From Sphingomonadaceae bacterium (GTDB taxonomy: Bacteria; Pseudomonadota; Alphaproteobacteria; Sphingomonadales; Sphingomonadaceae), in the NCBI GenBank assembly GCA_014380205.1, contig JACMKH010000258.1, positions 1 through 13,452 of the forward strand: a DNA stretch of 13,452 bases, in the 5' to 3' direction. Below are positions 5,422-11,718 of this stretch, one piece after another. A program made the translations under genes and the position numbers. Within the stretch, counting starts at the first letter, position 1. Each line of letters opens with the position of its first letter. A model generated the notes under the pieces. That model was not told the origin of the DNA, did not search any database, and worked only from the letters and a program-made list of their open reading frames with translations.

Positions 5422-8004
5422 TCAGGCGATGCCGATGAAGTCACTCGCCAGCGGCGCGTCCCCGATCACGAGCAGCGTGAAATCGACGACGCCGTCGCCG
5501 TCGGTGTGCGCGCCAACGAGCCAGCTGCCGCCGCCCTGATCGAGCACGAACAGCGTGGCGACCGCGCCCGTGTCGGCCGCGCCAGTGAAGGCGAAGGCCT
5601 GGCGGCCCGGCTGGCCGGCGTCGGCGTCGATGCGCGCGACGTCGATCTTGTCCTCCCCCGAGGCGAAATCGACGATCGTGTCGGTCGCATCCGCGTGGCC
5701 GGATTTGAAAGCGAAGCGGTCGAGCCCCGCGCCACCCGCAAGGCTATCCGCTCCAGTCTCGCCCACAATAAAGTCGTCGCCCGCGCCGCCGTCGATGCTG
5801 TCCGCGCCGGGCCCGCCCTTGATCGCGTCCGCGCCGTCGCCGCCGAGCAGCGTGTCGTTGCCGGTCACGCCGCGCAGGACATCGTCGCCCTCACCGCCCG
5901 AGCCGACATCGGCGTGCGACCCGCCGTCGATCGTGTCGCGCTCGGCGCCGCCGTAAATCGCGTCCTCGCCCTGCGCGCCGAGCAGCAGGTTCGCGCCGCT
6001 CCCTCCGAGCAGCACATCGTTGCTCTTGCGCCCTTCGAGCGTGTCGTCGCCGCTGCCGCCCTCGATCGAATCGCGTCCCTGGCCGCCGATCAGCCGGTCG
6101 GCGTTGGCGAGGCCGAGCAGCGTGTCCGCGCCGTCCCTGCCGTCGATCGTGTCGTCGCCCGCGCCGCCGGTGAGCAGATCGTCGCTCGACCCGCCGGCGA
6201 GCGCGACGCCGGGATAGGCCTCGACCGTGATGCTGACCGTCGCCGTGTCGGTCCCGCCCTGGCCGTCCGAGAGCGTATATTCGAAGCTGTCGAGGCCGAC
6301 ATAATCGGGGTCGGGCGCGTAGCCGATCGAGCCGTCGGGGTTGAGCGTCACCGCGCCGTGCGCCGCCGCGCCGACCGATGCGACGGTCAGCGTCCCGTCA
6401 TCCTCGTCGCCGTCGTTGGCGAGCACGGCGATGTTGACGGTCTCGTCCTCGGTCACCACGGCGTCGTCGTCGCCGGCAACCGGGCTCTCGTTGACCGGTG
6501 TGATCGTGACGAACACGGTCGCGCTCGCCTCGCCACCCCTGCCGTCGGAGAGCGTGTAGCTGAAGCTGTCGCTTCCCGCATAATCGGCGTCGGGCGTGTA
6601 GAGAATCGCCCCGGTTTCGTCGATCGAGACCGCGCCGTGCGCGGCGGCTCCGAGCGCGGCGATGGTCAGAGGATCGCCGTCGGGGTCGCTGTCGTTGGCG
6701 CGCGCGTCGATCGCGACCGAACCGTCCTCGGCGACCGACGCGACATCGTCGAGCGCGACCGGCGCGCGGTTGAGATCGACGCTGAAGCGGCGCGTGAAGA
6801 CGCCGTCGGGGTCGCCGACGCCGTTGCCGTTCCACACCATCCAGAGCGCGCCCTCGCCGTCGGTCGCGATCGAGCGCGCGCGCGCGGCGAGGCTCTGATC
6901 GCCCGTCGTGGTTTCGTTGACGCGGAACTCGCCGCCCAGCGCGACACCGCCCGCATCGAACGCGCGCGCATAAACGCCCTGGCCGCCGCCGTCCTGTCCC
7001 GCCGACATCCAGGTCACGACGAACCCGCCGCCGGGCTGCGCCGAGGCCGAGGCGTTGGCCTGACTGCCGGCGGTGACGACATTGACGCGAAACTCGCCGC
7101 TCGCCGGGCTCCCGTCGCTCGCGAAGACGCGCGCATAGACGCCGCCCTCGCTCCCTGGGCCGTCCTGACCCAGCGATGTCCAGGTGACGACGAACCGGTT
7201 GTCCTCGAGAGCACACACGCTCGAAGCCTGTTGCGCACCGGGCTTATGCTCGTTGACGGCGATGGCGCTTCCAATCGCGCTGCCGTCGGCCGCGAACAAC
7301 TGGGCACGTATGCCAAACCCATCCGTACCGCCGTCGAGGCCCTTGTAAGTGACGACATAACCGTCATCGAGCACCGTCGCCGAACATTCGCTCGCGACGG
7401 CCAGCGCGTGCTCCGCGCCGACCGCCCAGCCGCTCGCGTCGTAACGCTGTACACGGGAATCGCCACCCACTTGCCAGACGATCACGAAGCCTCCGCCGGG
7501 CAGGGCGGCCGGAGCGGCATTGAGGCAGTTGACCGTCTCACCGGGATCGATCTCGAACTCGGCGGTTAGCGGCGCGCCGTCCGAGCCGAACAGCCGGGCG
7601 TGGACCTCGCTCACGCCGGCCACCGGCGTGTTCCAGGTCACGACGAAGCCGCCGCCTTCGAGCGCCGCGATCGCGGGGCTCGCCTGTGCGCCGGGGGTCG
7701 AGGTATTCACCGCGAATTCGGGGCCGATCGGAGTCCCGTCGGCGTCGAACAGCCGCGCAAAGATGCCGTCGTTGTTCGCGTCGGGCGCGCTCCACACGAT
7801 CGCGCGCCCGCCGCCCTCGAGCATCGCGATCGACGCGCCCTTCTGCGCGCCGGCCGCGGCGCCGTTGACGAGCGTCTCGCTCCCCAGCGGCGTGATGTCG
7901 CCGGGGGCCCACAGTTGCGGAAGCGAACGCGAATCAAGCGGTCGTCGAGTCCGAAGCGCGCCGGACTCGCCCAACGATATTCCAGCCGTCGCGCGCACGA
8001 TCAT
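5422..8004 (-). CDS. RTX calcium-binding repeat protein with propeller-like repeats and bacterial Ig/cadherin-like domains (probable type I secreted)
   Basis: The 860-residue product has no N-terminal signal peptide, as expected for type I secretion. Order of parts: seven repeats of about 50-57 residues (41-410) built around GxEFxVN...GGGFVVTW...VYARxFDxDG; two tandem bacterial Ig/cadherin-like domains (about 411-503 and 507-594), each with AEDGSV- or TEDETV-like and FxYTLSDGxGG motifs; 18 contiguous RTX nonapeptides (604-765); and a serralysin-type C-terminal region (FAF...ATDTIVDF...GEDKIDVARID, about 764-860) ending SDFIGIA, where the secretion signal would lie. It is probably a cell-surface or extracellular adhesin-like protein folding on Ca2+ outside the cell. 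No catalytic motif such as HExxH is present. The first 35 residues are Arg-rich and unlike the repeats, so the true start could differ, but I found no better in-frame start. Transporter genes (ABC, membrane fusion protein, TolC) are not in the window. The regulator gene lies 128 bases upstream on the same strand. Confidence 0.92.
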   Translation of the reverse strand: MIVRATAGISLGESGALRTRRPLDSRSLPQLWAPGDITPLGSETLVNGAAAGAQKGASIAMLEGGGRAIVWSAPDANNDGIFARLFDADGTPIGPEFAVNTSTPGAQASPAIAALEGGGFVVTWNTPVAGVSEVHARLFGSDGAPLTAEFEIDPGETVNCLNAAPAALPGGGFVIVWQVGGDSRVQRYDASGWAVGAEHALAVASECSATVLDDGYVVTYKGLDGGTDGFGIRAQLFAADGSAIGSAIAVNEHKPGAQQASSVCALEDNRFVVTWTSLGQDGPGSEGGVYARVFASDGSPASGEFRVNVVTAGSQANASASAQPGGGFVVTWMSAGQDGGGQGVYARAFDAGGVALGGEFRVNETTTGDQSLAARARSIATDGEGALWMVWNGNGVGDPDGVFTRRFSVDLNRAPVALDDVASVAEDGSVAIDARANDSDPDGDPLTIAALGAAAHGAVSIDETGAILYTPDADYAGSDSFSYTLSDGRGGEASATVFVTITPVNESPVAGDDDAVVTEDETVNIAVLANDGDEDDGTLTVASVGAAAHGAVTLNPDGSIGYAPDPDYVGLDSFEYTLSDGQGGTDTATVSITVEAYPGVALAGGSSDDLLTGGAGDDTIDGRDGADTLLGLANADRLIGGQGRDSIEGGSGDDTLEGRKSNDVLLGGSGANLLLGAQGEDAIYGGAERDTIDGGSHADVGSGGEGDDVLRGVTGNDTLLGGDGADAIKGGPGADSIDGGAGDDFIVGETGADSLAGGAGLDRFAFKSGHADATDTIVDFASGEDKIDVARIDADAGQPGRQAFAFTGAADTGAVATLFVLDQGGGSWLVGAHTDGDGVVDFTLLVIGDAPLASDFIGIA
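5710..6195 (-). repeat. RTX nonapeptide repeat array (18 units)
   Basis: This stretch encodes residues 604-765 of the RTX protein as exactly 18 consecutive nine-residue units without a break, from GGSSDDLLT to GGAGLDRFA. Eight of the 18 match the Ca2+-binding pattern GGxGxD fully; the rest are degenerate at one or more positions (for example GLANADRLI, GRKSNDVLL). Such arrays fold into a parallel beta-roll on binding calcium outside the cell. Confidence 0.92.
6775..7884 (-). repeat. Seven tandem protein repeats (49-57 residues each), possible seven-bladed propeller
   Basis: This stretch encodes residues 41-410 of the RTX protein. Units begin at about residues 41, 94, 147, 196, 245, 302 and 357. 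Each carries an EFxVN-like strand, a GGGFVVTW-like strand and a xYARxFDxDG-like strand and turn. The third and fourth units are the most diverged (QRYDASG, GYVVTY). Seven copies of a three- to four-strand unit suggest a closed beta-propeller; this is an inference from repeat number and strand pattern. Confidence 0.75.
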
Positions 8005-8132
8005 GAAAAGATGCGCCCCCCTGTGGATAATGTTGCGCGAGACCCGGTCGAGTCAAGCGTCCGCCAGGTCAGGCGCCGAAGCGGTCGCGATTGCCCTGTG
8101 GCTGGCGCGGCGCGCCGGTGGGCGTGCCTCCG
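8005..8132. other. Gap between regulator and RTX genes
   Basis: This is 128 bases of GC-rich sequence. On the minus strand a G-rich stretch (GGGGGCG, around 8014-8020) lies about 10 bases before the RTX ATG and may serve as its ribosome binding site. I see no intrinsic terminator after the regulator and no clear -35/-10, so read-through transcription from the regulator gene is possible. Confidence 0.3.
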
Positions 8133-8855
8133 CTACGCGGCGAGCTTGAGCCTGCGGTGGAGGTAGTTGTCGTCGAAGCCCGCGATTCGCGCGAGGCTTT
8201 CGACGTCCCTGATGTGGAGCGTTCCGCGCCCGAGCTCCATTGCCCCCGCGACCTTTAGCTTGCGCAGCACGCGGTTGACGTGGACGGGAGTCAGCCCGAG
8301 CGCGTCGGCGATCACGATCTGGGTGAGTGGCATCTCGCAATGGCCATCGATGCACAGACCGACATTGCGCGCGCGAATGTAGAGCTCGCACATCAGATGC
8401 GCGAGCCGCTCGGTGCTGTCGCGCCGTCCCATGCTGACGATCCACGCGCGCAGCACGCCTTCATCGACAAGCTGGGCGATCCAGAAGGCGCGCGTCAGGG
8501 CGGGACTCGAGGCGATCAGCGTCTCCATCCGTTCGCGCGGGATCTCGGTGTAGAGCGCGGGCGTGAGTGTCCCGATGCTGTGATCCATCTCGTCGAGCAC
8601 CGCGACGTGCATGTCGCAGAAGTCGCCGGGCATCAGCAGCGCGAGGACCTGCCGCCCGCCTTCGCGCATCAGCTTGTAGCGGCACGCCCAGCCCTCGAGC
8701 ATGACGAACACCGGCCCCGGCGGATCGCCCTCGCGAATCAGGTCGCGCCGCGCCGCGGTCCGGCGCGTGTCGCGACAGGCCGATTCGAGGAGCCGTGTAT
8801 CCTCGTCGCTGAGCGAGGCATATCGGCCCAGCTTCTGGACAAAGGGATTGGGCAT
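8133..8855 (-). CDS. Crp/Fnr family transcriptional regulator
   Basis: The 240-residue protein has the usual length and two-domain layout: a cyclic-nucleotide-binding-type beta-roll (about 15-130, with FVMLEGWACRYK and LMPGDFCDM), a long dimerisation helix (about 130-165), and a C-terminal winged helix-turn-helix (about 172-225) with QIVIADALGLTPVHVNRVLRKLK as the DNA-reading part. There is no N-terminal four-cysteine cluster, so it is not an oxygen-sensing Fnr proper. Whether it binds a cyclic nucleotide cannot be judged by eye. The start at 8855 is supported by a GGGGGGAG Shine-Dalgarno about 6 bases upstream. It lies upstream of and in the same direction as the RTX gene and may control it, or may be autoregulated from the upstream gap, where TTGAT/TTGAC half-sites occur. 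Confidence 0.93.
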   Translation of the reverse strand: MPNPFVQKLGRYASLSDEDTRLLESACRDTRRTAARRDLIREGDPPGPVFVMLEGWACRYKLMREGGRQVLALLMPGDFCDMHVAVLDEMDHSIGTLTPALYTEIPRERMETLIASSPALTRAFWIAQLVDEGVLRAWIVSMGRRDSTERLAHLMCELYIRARNVGLCIDGHCEMPLTQIVIADALGLTPVHVNRVLRKLKVAGAMELGRGTLHIRDVESLARIAGFDDNYLHRRLKLAA

Positions 8856-9044
8856 TGGGCCTCCCCCCGATATTCATCCCGGACGGCTGGCGCATTGACC
8901 TGGGTTATCGAAAAATCTTGATCGGCTTGATGGCGCGGCACCGCGGGGCCCTTCATTACCACATAATCGTCGGTGAACCAAATCAGGCCACGGCGGCTGA
9001 GAGTGAGTTCCTGCTCCCGCCTGCAACCGAAAAGGCGGAACTTC
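8856..9044. promoter_or_regulatory. Divergent promoter region with Fnr/Crp-like half-sites
   Basis: This 189-base gap lies between the minus-strand regulator and a plus-strand small gene. It contains TTGAC (8895-8899) and a direct repeat of TTGAT (8918-8922 and 8927-8931, 9-base period). TTGAT/TTGAC is the left half of the Fnr-family box, although inverted second halves are poor here (GTTAT at 8904-8908). CATAAT at 8962-8967 is a good -10-like hexamer for the plus strand but lacks a matching -35. AGGCGGA just before 9045 is the ribosome binding site of the plus-strand gene. The operator assignment is speculative. Confidence 0.35.
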
Positions 9045-9341
9045 ATGCCCCGCATCCCATCGAACGACACCGGGCTGAACCACGCCCGCGAAGCGCGCGC
9101 TACGCCGATCGTCGAGCCCGACGCGCACGGCCAGGCGGCGCTGCTGCTCACCGAGAGCCTGCTCCACACGCTCGTCGAAAAGGGCGCGCTCAGCGCGGTC
9201 GAGGCGATGGGGACGGTGTGCACCGCCGCCGAGGTCAAGCGCGAGGTCGCCGCGCTGATCGGCGAATCGAACGAGCGCATGCAGGCTTCGCTCGATCTGC
9301 TCGACAAGATCGAGAGCAGTTTCGCGACTTACGGCAGATAA
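9045..9341 (+). CDS. Small hypothetical protein (98 aa)
   Basis: This is a 98-residue, mostly helical, soluble protein with no signal peptide or membrane segment. A disordered N-terminus (about 1-28, Pro/Arg-rich) precedes helices at about 29-58 (AALLLTESLLHTLVEKG) and 60-95 (AAEVKREVAALIGESNERM). The start at 9045 is preferred over an in-frame ATG at 8973 because AGGCGGA lies four to five bases before it and the upstream extension is Arg/Ser-rich and featureless. Its base composition and codon use fit the core genome. The sequence style resembles small helical proteins of unknown function seen in sphingomonads, but I cannot name a family. It is divergent from the Crp/Fnr regulator, so they may share control. 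Confidence 0.75.
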   Translation: MPRIPSNDTGLNHAREARATPIVEPDAHGQAALLLTESLLHTLVEKGALSAVEAMGTVCTAAEVKREVAALIGESNERMQASLDLLDKIESSFATYGR

Positions 9342-9440
9342 AAAACCGGGCGACGCGCGAAGTCGTCGACCGGGAAGGAACCGGCGGAGCGGGGGGGGCT
9401 AACTCGCCGGACTTGGCCGGGGGGAGGGTTCCCGGTTGAA
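9342..9440. terminator. Possible bidirectional terminator hairpin
   Basis: In this 99-base gap between converging small genes, CCGGCG (9381-9386) pairs with CGCCGG (9405-9410) around an 18-base loop containing a run of eight G. No T-tract follows on the plus strand. On the minus strand the only T-tract is that opposite AAAAAA near 9341-9346, well away from the hairpin. A terminator function is plausible from position only. Confidence 0.25.
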
Positions 9441-9644
9441 CTAGGCGCGCGCGAGTGGCGGCTCGATGCCGTAATCGCGCGGTCGCGAACCGATTATCGG
9501 CGCGTCGCGAACCTCGCGCGCGTAGCGTTCGGCGAACTCGAGATGCAGCTCACGGATGTGCGGGTCGAACGCCTGTTGCGCCTTCTCGCGGCATTCGCGC
9601 TCGCGCCGCCGATAATAATCGCGATCGTTCGGGACATTGAGCAT
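9441..9644 (-). CDS. Small hypothetical protein (67 aa), charged helical
   Basis: The 67-residue product is highly charged and probably one long helix (YYRRRERECREKAQQAFD, then HIRELHLEFAERYAREV), with a Pro-containing tail. This pattern of a Tyr/Arg-rich start, a Cys in REREC, and HLEFAERYA resembles a small conserved alphaproteobacterial protein type of unknown function, often found as isolated genes (recognition by eye, not searched). A GGGGA Shine-Dalgarno precedes the ATG at 9644. It converges with the 98-residue gene. No signal peptide or membrane segment is seen. Confidence 0.75.
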   Translation of the reverse strand: MLNVPNDRDYYRRRERECREKAQQAFDPHIRELHLEFAERYAREVRDAPIIGSRPRDYGIEPPLARA

Positions 9645-9808
9645 CGCCAGTTCCCCGTTTCCCCACGTTCGGGCGCGCCTGAGCCCCGAGTCGTCGCACT
9701 TCGAATAGCATTGTTTGGCGCGCCGACACTTAACTCATGCTAAGGGTAGCCAGGCAATTTCCGTAATACGGAGAGTGATTTAGCTTCGCATTAACCACGA
9801 GAGACGAA
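9645..9808. promoter_or_regulatory. Intergenic region upstream of the 67-aa gene and downstream of the Xaa-Pro aminopeptidase
   Basis: This is 164 bases, AT-richer at 9700-9808 than the flanking genes, which suits a promoter for the minus-strand 67-residue gene and the 3' end of the aminopeptidase transcript. A short palindrome, CCGTA-A-TACGG, lies around 9762-9772. No T-run-backed terminator hairpin was seen. Confidence 0.3.
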
Positions 9809-11638
9809 TCACAGCGGCGCGCACTCCGATTCGAGCCAGCGCCGCTCCTCCCTGTCGAGCAGCGGCCCGACGATCTCGATCACTTCCTCGTGATAGGCGT
9901 CGACCCAGGCCGCCTCGTCCTCGCTGAGCTTCTCGCGCACGATCAGCTGCCGGTCGATCGGCGCGAAGGTCAGCGTCTCGAAGCCGAGCATCGGCGCGTC
10001 GCCGCCGGGAATATCGCGCTCCTGCACCGCGACGAGGTTCTCGATGCGAATGCCGTATTCGCCGCCCTTGTAATAGCCCGGCTCGTTCGAGAGGATCATC
10101 CCGGGCTTGAGCGGCTCGTCCCAGCCCAGGCCCGGATAATTGGCCGCGCTGATCCGCTGGGGCCCCTCGTGGACCGCGAGGAAGCTGCCGACGCCGTGGC
10201 CCGTGCCGTGCATGTAATCGAGCCCCGCGCGCCACAGATATTGGCGCGCGAAGCTGTCGAGCTGGCTGCCGCGCGTCTCCCTCGGGAAGATCGCGGTGGC
10301 GAGCGCGATATGGCCGCGCAGCACGCGCGTGAAGCGGTCGCGCATCTCCTCGCTCGGCCGGCCTATGATCACGGTGCGCGTGACGTCGGTCGTTCCGTCC
10401 GAATATTGGCCGCCGGAATCGACGAGATAAATCGAGTCCATCGTTAGCGGCAGGCTCGATTCCTCGCTCACCCGATAATGCGGGATCGCCGCGTGCGGCC
10501 CGACCGCCGAGATCGTGTCGAACGAAAGATCCTTGAGCCCGCCGTGCTCGCGGCGGAACTCCTCGAGCTTGGCGGCCGCCGAGATTTCGGTGAGTCCGCC
10601 CCCTTCGACGCCGCCTGCGGCGTCGCTCAGGACAGGCTTAGTCGCCTCGATCGAGAGCCAGTGGAGGAAGCGCGTCAGCGCGGCGCCGTCGCGCGCCTGC
10701 GCGGCGCGGTGGCCGGCGAGCTCGACCGCGTTCTTCATCGCCTTCGGCAGCACCGACGGTTCGCGCTCCGCTACGACGCTCGCGCCGCCCCCGTCGAGCG
10801 CCGCGAAGATCGCCGAGACCGCGCGCTCGGGATCGACGGCGATCCTCTTGCCCTCGTATTTGCCAAGCTCCCCTTCGAAGGCGCTGCGCTCATGGACGCG
10901 CACGCCGTTGCCGAGATGCTGGAGCACCTCGTCGCACATTTTTTCGCGCGCGACGAAGATGTCAGCCGTTCCGTCGTGGTGGACTATCGCATAGGCGAGC
11001 GCGACCGGGGTGCGATCGACATCGGCGCCGCGGATGTTGAACGTCCAGGCGATCGAATCGAGCGCGGCGAGCACGGCGGCGTCATAGCCCTTCCCGGTCA
11101 GCCAGTCGGCCATCTCCTGCCGCTTCTCCGCCGAGCTGCGCCCCGCGTATTTGTCCTCGTGAACCGTCAGCCGCGCGTCCGACGGCTGCGGACGATCGGG
11201 CCAGATCGCGTCCACCGGGTTGGCGTCGACCGCGACCAGCTCGGCCCCCTTGTCGGCGAGCGCCTTGGTCGCGCTCTCGACCCATTGGCGCGTGTGGAGC
11301 CAGGGATCGTAGCCGATCCGCGCGCCCGCGGGCGCATTCGCCGCGAGCCAGTCCGAAACGCTCGTCGCGGGGACCGAGACATATTCCCAATGATCGCCGT
11401 CGACCTGTTCGCGAACCTGGAGCGTGTAGCGCCCGTCGGTGAAGATCGCCGCCGCCTCGGGCAGCACCACCGCCGATCCCGCCGATCCCTGGAAGCCGGT
11501 CAGCCAGCCGAGCCGCTGGGCATAGGCCCCGACATATTCGCTCATATGCTCGTCGGTGAGCGGGACGACGAACCCGTCGAGCCTGCCCGCCGCGAGCGTC
11601 TCGCGCAGCGCCTTGAGGCGATCCTCGTAACTGGACAT
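9809..11638 (-). CDS. pepP: Xaa-Pro aminopeptidase (M24B family, long cytosolic form)
   Basis: It removes the N-terminal residue from peptides with proline in second position, in the cytoplasm, feeding proline and peptide turnover. The 609-residue length matches the three-domain XPNPEP1-like form rather than the roughly 440-residue E. coli PepP, so the gene name is used loosely. Two creatinase-like N-terminal domains (about 5-155 and 160-310) precede the pita-bread catalytic domain (about 315-545). All five dinuclear metal ligands of the family are present: Asp407 and Asp418 (LVDSGGQYSDGTTDVTRT), His481 (HGTGHGVGSF), Glu519 (NEPGYY) and Glu533 (IRIENL). The catalytic His490 in AVHEGP is also there. 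No signal peptide. The start at 11638 begins MSSYEDRLKALRE, typical of the family. It is divergent from the S9 peptidase across 80 bases. Confidence 0.96.
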   Translation of the reverse strand: MSSYEDRLKALRETLAAGRLDGFVVPLTDEHMSEYVGAYAQRLGWLTGFQGSAGSAVVLPEAAAIFTDGRYTLQVREQVDGDHWEYVSVPATSVSDWLAANAPAGARIGYDPWLHTRQWVESATKALADKGAELVAVDANPVDAIWPDRPQPSDARLTVHEDKYAGRSSAEKRQEMADWLTGKGYDAAVLAALDSIAWTFNIRGADVDRTPVALAYAIVHHDGTADIFVAREKMCDEVLQHLGNGVRVHERSAFEGELGKYEGKRIAVDPERAVSAIFAALDGGGASVVAEREPSVLPKAMKNAVELAGHRAAQARDGAALTRFLHWLSIEATKPVLSDAAGGVEGGGLTEISAAAKLEEFRREHGGLKDLSFDTISAVGPHAAIPHYRVSEESSLPLTMDSIYLVDSGGQYSDGTTDVTRTVIIGRPSEEMRDRFTRVLRGHIALATAIFPRETRGSQLDSFARQYLWRAGLDYMHGTGHGVGSFLAVHEGPQRISAANYPGLGWDEPLKPGMILSNEPGYYKGGEYGIRIENLVAVQERDIPGGDAPMLGFETLTFAPIDRQLIVREKLSEDEAAWVDAYHEEVIEIVGPLLDREERRWLESECAPL

Positions 11639-11718
11639 TGGCGTTCGGCCTTCCGATTAGATATGCGCCCAGCATAGCCATCGGCGCGGCCGCGCGCCAG
11701 CTTCGGAAAGGCCCGCCC
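11639..11718. promoter_or_regulatory. Shared divergent promoter region between two peptidase genes
   Basis: Only 80 bases separate the two divergent starts, so the promoters must overlap or lie close together. An AT-rich patch, GATTAGATATG (11655-11665), is the only -10-like sequence on either strand (TATCTAATC read on the minus strand). GGAAAGG (11705-11711) is the ribosome binding site for the ATG at 11719. No operator palindrome is evident. Confidence 0.45.

Noticed and set aside
5506..7569. Plus-strand open frame opposite the RTX gene
   Set aside because: Antisense shadow of a repeat-rich gene; its apparent internal repeats mirror the RTX and propeller repeats.
5422..8004. Serralysin metalloprotease
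   Set aside because: The RTX and C-terminal parts resemble those of serralysins, but there is no HExxH zinc site; the N-terminal region is repeats.
8133..8855. Calling the regulator Fnr (oxygen sensor)
   Set aside because: The N-terminal cysteine cluster needed for the iron-sulfur centre is absent; its cysteines are scattered at 27, 58, 80, 156, 168 and 173.
10478..11677. Plus-strand open frame opposite the Xaa-Pro aminopeptidase
   Set aside because: Arg/Asp-rich antisense shadow; the minus strand has all five metal ligands of M24B.
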